Source: a virus
Strand: one strand, 5' to 3'
Length of the DNA stretch: 20,218 bases
IMG/VR virus record: IMGVR_UViG_3300037804_000484
Location: 1 to 20,218 of that record
The notes under the pieces were generated by a model. That model did not search any database. It was not told where the DNA came from and saw only the letters and a list, made by a program, of their open reading frames with translations. Made by a program: the position numbers and the translations under genes. Below, one piece after another: positions 16,131 through 20,218 of this stretch (positions are counted from its first letter, which is position 1; each line of letters opens with the position of its first letter).

Positions 16131-16444
16131 AGGCTAAAACTTAGTTGAAGATTCTTTTTGGGAATTACCAGAGGATTAAATCGGTACTCGCGCTCATCAA
16201 TTATCAATACGCCCTTGTCCTTGAGTGATTTAATAAAATTGTTGAGTACGGCGACCGATTTAAACCCTAGTAAGCCAGTTACCTGCTTGCGCGAATCTGG
16301 CGAGCAAGGTTTCTCGGGGGCAATAGTCAAAAAAGCCTCCAAAACTTTCAGCTCGGTGTCCGTGAGTTTCAAAAGTCCATTGATCATCGAGAGATAATCG
16401 CGGGTAAAACTCTCCTCGCTGCTATTTATCTGAAGTACTTTCAT
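16127..16444 (-). CDS. Winged-helix DNA-binding protein, 105 aa
   Basis: Residues about 25-90 form a winged-helix pattern: LTDTELKVLEAFLTI is the first helix, SRKQVTGLLGF and SVAVLNNFIKSLKDKGVLII are the helix-turn-helix with recognition helix, and DEREYRFNPLVI is the wing. This resembles MarR-like and plasmid-replication winged helices. As the second gene of the late operon, next to packaging genes, it could be a late-gene regulator or a small terminase that reads the packaging site. It overlaps the upstream gene by 23 bases and shares ATGA with the small gene downstream. There is no signal peptide or membrane segment. The fold is fairly clear; the role is inferred. Confidence 0.65.
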   Translation of the reverse strand: MKVLQINSSEESFTRDYLSMINGLLKLTDTELKVLEAFLTIAPEKPCSPDSRKQVTGLLGFKSVAVLNNFIKSLKDKGVLIIDEREYRFNPLVIPKKNLQLSFSL

Positions 16445-16715
16445 CGTATTTTTTAACGCGTTCTATTTTTCGGTTAAGTCTTTTTGCCAGAAGCTGGCGA
16501 ATATTTTTCAAGAGAAGAATCACACATTGATTCTCAGATGAAAAATTCTGCTTCTGAAGTGCGTAGAAACGATCTACAAGAACATTGACTATCTCCTCGT
16601 TGGTGGTGCCGGGGTTGTATGTCCCGTCAACCTTCTCGGTAAACTTAATTACCTGCCCATCGATAGAGCCAAAATTCTGTAACTTGTACTCTACACCTGA
16701 TTTAATTACCTCCAT
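16422..16715 (-). CDS. Acb2/Tad1-like small protein (possible anti-defence nucleotide sponge), 97 aa
   Basis: The product has the pattern I associate with the Acb2/Tad1 hairpin family: a strand VIKFTEKVDG (23-32), then GTTNEEIVNVLVDRF (37-51) as the first helix, a turn with SSEN (59-62), and a second long helix ending in LAKRLNRKIERV (76-87). Phage proteins of this family bind cyclic oligonucleotides or cyclic ADP-ribose-type signals and blunt CBASS and Thoeris defences. The match is partial: the usual tryptophan and the final GVEG motif are absent, so binding may be altered or the function different. It is the first gene of the leftward late operon and begins at the edge of the non-coding attP region. 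The assignment is from memory of the family pattern, not a search. Confidence 0.5.
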   Translation of the reverse strand: MEVIKSGVEYKLQNFGSIDGQVIKFTEKVDGTYNPGTTNEEIVNVLVDRFYALQKQNFSSENQCVILLLKNIRQLLAKRLNRKIERVKKYDESTSDK

Positions 16716-17096
16716 TTGAAATATAATTTTGCTTACATTACGAATATAAGCATTATTATCTGCAAATTACATATTATATGCAATTATATTTCACTTAGAT
16801 GTAAAATCAAAGACTACTTATATAGCGCTTTTTTATACATGTCACCTCTTCCAGAATGTCAATGAACGAATTTAAGCGACCGAAAGTAGTAAATAAAAGT
16901 GGACAGATAACAAAAATTTCGTTTAAAAGTGTACAAAAGACATAAAAGCGTATTAAATAGAATATAAACTGCACATATATGTCATATATCATAATATCGC
17001 TATATTATGATGTACTATTAAGACTTAATGCGTAGGAAGAATATTTTCTTTATATTTGAATTGAGTTTCACAAGCAGCTTTTTGTAATGAAATTTC

Positions 17097-17130
17097 AAAA
17101 AAAGTCCGAATTTAAGTCCACCCATAAAAT
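17097..17130 (+). repeat. Direct repeat copy 1, integrase arm-type pair (left)
   Basis: This 34-bp unit is repeated at 17241-17274 with four mismatches. It holds two GTCC motifs, at 17104 and 17116, exactly 12 bp apart (AAGTCCGAATTT then AAGTCCACCCAT). The same 12-bp spacing occurs right of the tRNA core, so I infer integrase arm-binding sites. Confidence 0.6.
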
Positions 17131-17240
17131 TTGAAATTACAAAAGCCTTTACCTGAAAGGGATTCAGAGCTTACGTACACCTCCTACCCAAGGATGAGTA
17201 CGGTTAAATTTTAGGTAATTTTAGGATAAAAGCAAAAGTG

Positions 17241-17274
17241 AAAAAAAGTCCGATTCTGAGTCCACCCAAAAAAT
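17241..17274 (+). repeat. Direct repeat copy 2, integrase arm-type pair (left)
   Basis: Second copy of the 34-bp unit, starting 144 bp after the first, with GTCC motifs at 17248 and 17260 (AAGTCCGATTCT then GAGTCCACCCAA). A 6-bp inverted repeat ACCAAC/GTTGGT follows directly at 17278-17296. Confidence 0.6.
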
Positions 17275-17321
17275 CAGACCAACGTAAAGTGTTGGTAATA
17301 AAGGGATTAATAGCCTAAATC

Positions 17322-17372
17322 TGCATCCTTGGTAGGGATGAGGTCGACAGTTCGAATCTGTTCGTCAGCTCA
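17322..17372 (+). other. attP core: 3' half of a tRNA-Thr(GGT) gene
   Basis: The segment reproduces a tRNA from the anticodon arm to the 3' end: anticodon stem CATCC/GGATG around the loop TTGGTAG with anticodon GGT (Thr), variable region, T-arm GACAG-TTCGAAT-CTGTT, acceptor strand CGTCAGC, discriminator T and CA. No D-arm or 5' acceptor strand lies upstream, so this is not a whole tRNA gene. A phage-borne 3' half restores the host tRNA after integration, and the anticodon stem gives the short inverted arms with a 7-bp spacer that tyrosine recombinases use as core. The integrase gene starts 240 bases downstream. Confidence 0.85.
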
Positions 17373-17427
17373 AAGCAAACAAGATCAAAAACCTACCTAA
17401 AGCCCACTAATACTGGGAAAACAGAGA

Positions 17428-17460
17428 GAAAGGAATCCAAATCGGGTTCCTTTCTTTTTT
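17428..17460 (+). terminator. Rho-independent terminator behind the tRNA fragment
   Basis: GAAAGGAATCC (17428-17438) pairs with GGGTTCCTTTC (17444-17454) around the loop AAATC and is followed by TTTTTT. After integration it would end transcription of the restored tRNA-Thr gene and shield the integrase gene from read-through. Confidence 0.85.
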
Positions 17461-17508
17461 GCTTTATACGCAATTATATAGCGCAGAGAGGAGTATAGAG
17501 GGGTATAC

Positions 17509-17546
17509 GTGGTCCATCCTGTGGTCCACCCCCCATCAATGGACTT
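17509..17546 (+). repeat. Right arm-type sites: 12-bp tandem repeat plus an inverted copy
   Basis: GTGGTCCATCCT (17509-17520) and GTGGTCCACCCC (17521-17532) are a 12-bp tandem repeat with three mismatches. They share GTCCA(C/T)CC with the left repeats and the same 12-bp spacing. The sequence at 17538-17546 carries GTCCAT in inverted orientation (complement of 17540-17545). I infer the P' arm sites of the integrase. Confidence 0.6.
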
Positions 17547-17609
17547 GTTTATATGAATTATTTTCAAGAGATTTACCTAAAGTTAGATAGCCATTAGAAT
17601 GTAGGTATT

Positions 17610-18869
17610 ATGTCAGAGAATAAGTTCTTCAAACTTCGAAAACAAAACAAATCAAAAAAAGAATACATTAGAGTAGATTTTTATCACCTAAAAGTCCGCG
17701 TCAAATTTTCAACAGGCATTTACGTGGAATCGGAGCATTGGGATGCCCCGGAACAAAAAATTAGAAAAAGCCACCCCTTTTCCACCACCTACAACTACGA
17801 GTTAAAAAAGATACACGATCGCATACTTGTCGCCTTAAAAAAGGTAGAGGGGGATTTTTCCACAAAGAAATTCATGGACCTGTACAAAGAGCAGGACAAG
17901 ATATCAGTCTATAAAGCCTGGGAGAACTACCTGGAAAATGCCGAAAAGAAAAAAACACTTAAAGCCGCATATATTACAAGCCATGAAAATGCCTTGGATA
18001 ACTTCAGGGACTTCCACAAAGATAAGCCCCTTTTATTTACAGACATCAGCAATGACCTGATCAATAAATGGGGGCAATCGTTAGGCAACGATACTTATAC
18101 TCGAAGACTCTCTGCATTTCTAGGCGAGGTGGAGGGAACTTTATTCTTACCTACCCGGAATGGATTTAGCTGGGAGAAGTTCACCTCAGATAAAAGGGCT
18201 CGAAATAAAAAGCGCAAAAAAAAGAAAAAATTAAGACCGGCTATTCCCATGGACGAACTCGAGATGTTTCTAACCATGGAATTTACCGCCCCAAATTTTA
18301 ACCAAGTACGAAATTATATTTATTTGATGTACATCTGGGGAGGGGTAGAGCCCATAGACCTATTCTCTATAAAAGTGGTAGATTTTAAAAAACAAATCAA
18401 AGAAGACCACTACGATGGAAAGCTTTACTACTACCGCGCTAAAACCGGGAAGCTTTTATTTGTAAGTTACCGAGACATACCCCGTGTGAAAAATTTAGTA
18501 GACGACTATTTAAATAGTAGAGAGAATTGTCGATACCTACTGCCTTTTATGGAAGGCATTGACAATCCCACAACCGATAAAGAAGACCAAAAAAGGTGGC
18601 ACAATAGAAGCGGCTCGATCAACAGGACCTTAAAAAGAATTGCTATTCGACAAGGGTGGTATCCTTCACCCTGGAAGATGAAGTCTATAAAACACGCTTT
18701 CTCACAATCGGCATACGCCGCAGGAGTAAACTCCCTGCAGATGAGTCTTTCACTGGGACATGACGATCATAAGACTTCTGGAACTTACCTATCTCAATAC
18801 GAGCTGGACCAGAAACAAGAGGGCGCCAACATACAGACAAAATTGGCAGTCAAGAAAAAAGAGAAATAA
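17610..18869 (+). CDS. int: Phage tyrosine integrase, 419 aa
   Basis: The protein would integrate the phage at the tRNA-Thr site. Residues 5-80 form the arm-DNA-binding domain typical of Bacteroidetes integrases (KKEYIRVDFYHLKVRVKFS), residues 95-175 the SAM-like core-binding domain, and residues 212-405 the catalytic domain. The beta-hairpin lysine (AKTGK, K278), the LGH histidine (H384) and the nucleophile Y393 in GTYLS are present. The first catalytic arginine (usually in GLR..DL) is E247 in GGVEPIDL, and the HxxRH motif reads KSIKH, so K358 and K361 replace the usual His and Arg. Loss of the first Arg is known in related integrases such as IntDOT; loss of both is unusual. A lysine-rich linker (198-208) precedes the catalytic domain. 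The full length and lack of frameshift suggest function. Confidence 0.9.
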   Translation: MSENKFFKLRKQNKSKKEYIRVDFYHLKVRVKFSTGIYVESEHWDAPEQKIRKSHPFSTTYNYELKKIHDRILVALKKVEGDFSTKKFMDLYKEQDKISVYKAWENYLENAEKKKTLKAAYITSHENALDNFRDFHKDKPLLFTDISNDLINKWGQSLGNDTYTRRLSAFLGEVEGTLFLPTRNGFSWEKFTSDKRARNKKRKKKKKLRPAIPMDELEMFLTMEFTAPNFNQVRNYIYLMYIWGGVEPIDLFSIKVVDFKKQIKEDHYDGKLYYYRAKTGKLLFVSYRDIPRVKNLVDDYLNSRENCRYLLPFMEGIDNPTTDKEDQKRWHNRSGSINRTLKRIAIRQGWYPSPWKMKSIKHAFSQSAYAAGVNSLQMSLSLGHDDHKTSGTYLSQYELDQKQEGANIQTKLAVKKKEK

Positions 18870-18889
18870 CAGCAGCTTAAAATTATAAA

Positions 18890-19156
18890 ATGCACCAAGA
18901 TTTACACTTAGAACTTCAACGCCTCTCACAGCCCATAGGAAAGAAAATAAAGCAAAGGAAATACCCCATAGAACGCTTAAGTAATGAGACAGGCTTGAGC
19001 AAACGAATTATTTACAACATCTTAAAAGGCAAAGATAATTACACCCTTAAGAGTTTAATTGTTTTAACCTCACATTTGGGTTTGTCCTTAACGTATAAGC
19101 GCAGGACAAAATTAGAAGTCAAAATAAAAATACAGGGACAGAAAAAAGAGGGCTAA
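18890..19156 (+). CDS. Small Xre-type helix-turn-helix regulator, 88 aa
   Basis: Residues about 16-68 form an Xre/Cro-like domain: KKIKQRKYPIERLSNETGLS gives helices 1-2, KRIIYNILKGKDNYTLKSL the recognition helix and helix 4, followed by IVLTSHLGLSLTY. The C-terminal tail is very basic (KRRTKLEVKIKIQGQKKEG). It starts 20 bases after the integrase stop and is probably co-transcribed. The role is likely control of lysogeny or of integrase; a repressor such as CI would usually carry a larger C-terminal domain, so this fits a Cro-like or accessory regulator better. Its TAA overlaps the TAG of the convergent excisionase-like gene inside a hairpin. Confidence 0.75.
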   Translation: MHQDLHLELQRLSQPIGKKIKQRKYPIERLSNETGLSKRIIYNILKGKDNYTLKSLIVLTSHLGLSLTYKRRTKLEVKIKIQGQKKEG

Positions 19157-19164
19157 TGCCCTCT
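19142..19164 (-). terminator. Terminator hairpin between convergent genes
   Basis: AGAGGGC (19147-19153) and GCCCTCT (19158-19164) form a 7-bp stem around TAAT. Read on the minus strand it is followed by a run of T (complement of 19142-19146), so it terminates the excisionase/GroES direction well. On the plus strand no T-run follows. Both stop codons of the converging genes lie within the stem-loop. Confidence 0.7.
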
Positions 19165-19398
19165 CTCTAAAAACCGATCAACACTATCTCTTTTATATAG
19201 AAATCGATTGGAAGTTACCGCTTTAATTTGAAGTTTCCACCTTACCCGGTGCCTTTTTACCGTATCCTTAGATACCTGTAAATATGCGGCTACCTGCTCG
19301 ATGGTCATCCATTTACGATCTTTTTCTTTAACGCTATTTTCAACTCGATCGCATACTTCGGAAACCAGTTTTTCAAACTGGACTTGATTTAGTTCCAT
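19153..19398 (-). CDS. Excisionase-like (MerR-type HTH) protein, 81 aa
   Basis: The helix-turn-helix MTIEQVAAYLQVSKDTVKRH (31-50 from the chosen start) followed by a wing and the FLYKRDSVDRFLERGH end matches the HTH_17 group of excisionase and DNA-binding proteins. A short acidic helix forms the N-terminus (FEKLVSEVCDRVENSV). I chose the ATG at 19398 because the 34 residues of the longer frame (to 19500) are hydrophobic, lie antisense to another short frame and match nothing in the family. It probably acts as directionality factor (Xis) for the integrase, or as a regulator. It converges on the Xre gene and shares a terminator hairpin with it. Confidence 0.7.
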   Translation of the reverse strand: MELNQVQFEKLVSEVCDRVENSVKEKDRKWMTIEQVAAYLQVSKDTVKRHRVRWKLQIKAVTSNRFLYKRDSVDRFLERGH

Positions 19399-19435
19399 AA
19401 GTATACTACTTTTATAATAATTAAAAAATGATAAA

Positions 19436-19558
19436 ATGCCATTAGCAGAAAACAGTAAAAACACATTTAGCATGCTTAAAACCGTTGAGGAAATTGGCAC
19501 TTACCAGGTAGTGATCTATTACACCAAGTATATTACGGTGCAGATCAACTTGAATTAG
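19436..19558 (+). CDS. Possible small protein, 40 aa
   Basis: A plus-strand frame from an ATG at 19436 to TAG at 19558 fills the gap between the divergent excisionase-like gene and the end of the GroES-like gene, overlapping the latter's stop by 4 bases. The product begins MPLAENSKNTFSMLKTVEEI and ends in a beta-like, tyrosine-rich stretch (TYQVVIYYTKYITVQINLN). An A-rich stretch precedes the ATG. No family is recognised, and it may be chance. Confidence 0.25.
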   Translation: MPLAENSKNTFSMLKTVEEIGTYQVVIYYTKYITVQINLN

Positions 19559-19842
19559 TGCATAATTCCCATAATCTGATAGCTATCTACTTGCCAGTAT
19601 TCTTTGTCGTTAATTTTAATGGGCATGCAGTTCGCTCCGTTGCCCAAGACCACGGTATTGCCGATCTCTATGCCACGCACATCGGGACCCACAGCAAGAA
19701 CCTCTGTTGTATAATCGTTATCTGACTGTTCTTGTTTGATCATGGACTCGGATTTCACAATACCACTCTCGGTGGTTTTGCTAACTGAAATAGGCTGAAC
19801 TAAAACTCCAGCTCCTAAAGGTTGATAATTCACTTGACTCAT
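19555..19842 (-). CDS. GroES-like co-chaperonin of phage, 95 aa
   Basis: The GroES fold is clear throughout: PLGAGVLVQPI (8-18) is the first strand, ESGIVKSES (25-33) lies in the mobile loop with the GIV tripeptide (27-29) that contacts GroEL, and EVLAVGPDVRGIEIGNTVVLG (47-67), IKINDKEYWQVDSYQIMGIM complete the barrel. The length equals host GroES. Phage co-chaperonins (for example gp31 of T4) replace GroES so that the host GroEL can fold the large capsid protein; the same is likely here. No groEL gene is in the window. It lies 23 bases after the RepL-like gene and upstream of the excisionase-like gene, apart from the late operon. It could instead be a captured host gene with other function. 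Confidence 0.85.
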   Translation of the reverse strand: MSQVNYQPLGAGVLVQPISVSKTTESGIVKSESMIKQEQSDNDYTTEVLAVGPDVRGIEIGNTVVLGNGANCMPIKINDKEYWQVDSYQIMGIMH

Positions 19843-19865
19843 TTTTAAGTTAAACTTGGTTATAT

Positions 19866-20218
19866 TTATAATACCCTCTTTGGGAGGCTACCCTTCTTAA
19901 GTAATGTCTGTTTTGCAGGGGATAGATTTAGCTCTGAACTTTTATCAAAATTCAAAATCAATTCAATCGCCTCGATGCGCTCCTTGTCCCCCTTTTTAAA
20001 AAAGAATTCTGGATTCACCATAAACACCCCTCGGGTTAAAGGAATCAACAAACGCTTTTCGGAAAGTGTTCGATATGCCTTTTTCACCGTATTGTGCGTA
20101 TAAACTACCTGCTTGCGGGTAAGTCCTGAGATAAAGGCTATGAAATCCTGGCGAACCTTCTCATTGGAGTACACCTTATTGTCCTTATCCATAACCTCAC
20201 ATAGAAAATCCATGAGAT
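19866..20218 (-). CDS. RepL-like winged-helix replication protein, partial at right edge
   Basis: The frame is open to the window edge; an ATG at 20213 exists, but family members are longer at the N-terminus, so the gene probably begins outside. The visible part has helices NEKVRQDFIAFISGLTRKQV and YTHNTVKKAYRTLSEKRLLI (a winged helix-turn-helix) followed by the wing PLTRGVFMVNPEFFFKKGDKER, matching the RepL plasmid-replication pattern in which the wing ends with NP..FF.GD. RepL-like genes are reported in crAss-like phages and have been linked to plasmid-style persistence. It would bind an origin and start replication. The nearest downstream gene, GroES-like, follows after 23 bases. A transcription regulator with a similar fold is the main alternative. 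Confidence 0.6.
   Translation of the reverse strand, partial: LMDFLCEVMDKDNKVYSNEKVRQDFIAFISGLTRKQVVYTHNTVKKAYRTLSEKRLLIPLTRGVFMVNPEFFFKKGDKERIEAIELILNFDKSSELNLSPAKQTLLKKGSLPKRVL

Larger units (their letters stand above)
16716..17609. other. Non-coding attP and regulatory region
   Basis: No convincing gene lies in these 894 bases; the only long frame (16807-16992, minus) is AT-driven and has no protein character. The left part (16716-17040) is very AT-rich and holds two dyads: the palindrome ACATATATGT (16973-16982) and a 10-bp stem ATCATAATAT/ATATTATGAT with a four-base loop (16988-17011). A TATATTCG box at 16741-16748 (minus) could be a weak promoter for the late operon. The right part (17097-17545) is the attachment site with repeats, tRNA fragment and terminator, annotated separately. 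Confidence 0.75.

Noticed and set aside
16807-16992. 61-codon minus-strand frame in the attP region
   Set aside because: Its hydrophobic content follows from AT-rich DNA, it overlaps dyads, and it has no coding context.
17322-17372. Functional tRNA-Thr gene
   Set aside because: The D-arm and 5' acceptor strand are absent, so only the 3' half is present, as in an attachment site.
16716-17609. Prophage-chromosome junction (attR) with host DNA to the right
   Set aside because: Arm-type repeats occur on both sides of the core and phage-type genes (integrase, excisionase-like, GroES-like, RepL-like) continue on the right.
1-20218. Alternative genetic code, as in some crAss-like phages
   Set aside because: TAA, TAG and TGA all serve as normal stops at tight gene junctions (for example TAG after capsid, TGA before terminase), and no gene is interrupted by in-frame TAG or TGA.
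1-20218. CRISPR array or insertion sequence
   Set aside because: No regular repeat-spacer pattern, transposase or terminal inverted repeats were seen; the only ordered repeats are the arm-type sites.

Overview
The window looks like part of the genome of a temperate, tailed double-stranded DNA phage of a Bacteroidota host, most likely a member of the Flavobacteriia. The evidence is AT-rich intergenic DNA, few Shine-Dalgarno sites, one promoter element of the flavobacterial TAnnTTTG type, a Bacteroidetes-style tyrosine integrase with an N-terminal arm-binding domain, and a tRNA-Thr fragment of Bacteroidota type. All three stop codons are used normally, so there is no sign of recoding.

Left part (1-16715, all minus strand): a tightly packed late operon, read from right to left. 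It starts with a small protein resembling the Acb2/Tad1 nucleotide-sponge family, then a winged-helix protein, a 54-residue protein, an HU/IHF-like protein, a coiled-coil protein just before the terminase, the large terminase, the portal (with a glutamine-rich coiled-coil tail), an acidic scaffold-like protein and the major capsid protein. A strong terminator hairpin sits directly behind the capsid gene. Next come an unrecognised 271-residue protein, a head-tail connector candidate and an abundant-type virion protein followed by another terminator. A helix-turn-helix/metallophosphatase gene with its own candidate promoter follows, then a small membrane/coiled-coil protein, two beta-rich virion proteins, and a run of large surface proteins built from Ig-like (ASH-type) domains. 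One of these carries a probable CBM5/12 carbohydrate-binding insertion. The last gene runs off the left edge. The order HU-like, TerL, portal, capsid, connector recalls crAss-like phages (Crassvirales) and flavobacterial podoviruses, but this is an inference from memory of gene order and motifs.

Middle (16716-17609): a non-coding region that reads as an intact attP. It holds the 3' half of a tRNA-Thr(GGT) gene with its terminator, flanked on both sides by pairs of GTCC motifs spaced exactly 12 bp apart, as expected for integrase arm-type sites. Arm-like sites on both sides of the core argue for an unintegrated phage genome rather than a prophage end.

Right part (17610-20218): integrase and a small Xre-type regulator on the plus strand converge on a minus-strand set made of a RepL-like protein cut by the window edge, a GroES-like co-chaperonin and an excisionase-like helix-turn-helix protein. 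A shared hairpin containing both stop codons separates the converging genes. The set suggests a phage that can integrate into a tRNA gene, may also replicate from a plasmid-type initiator, and may remodel the host chaperonin for capsid folding. No lysis enzyme, tail-tube, DNA polymerase, CRISPR array or insertion sequence was seen.
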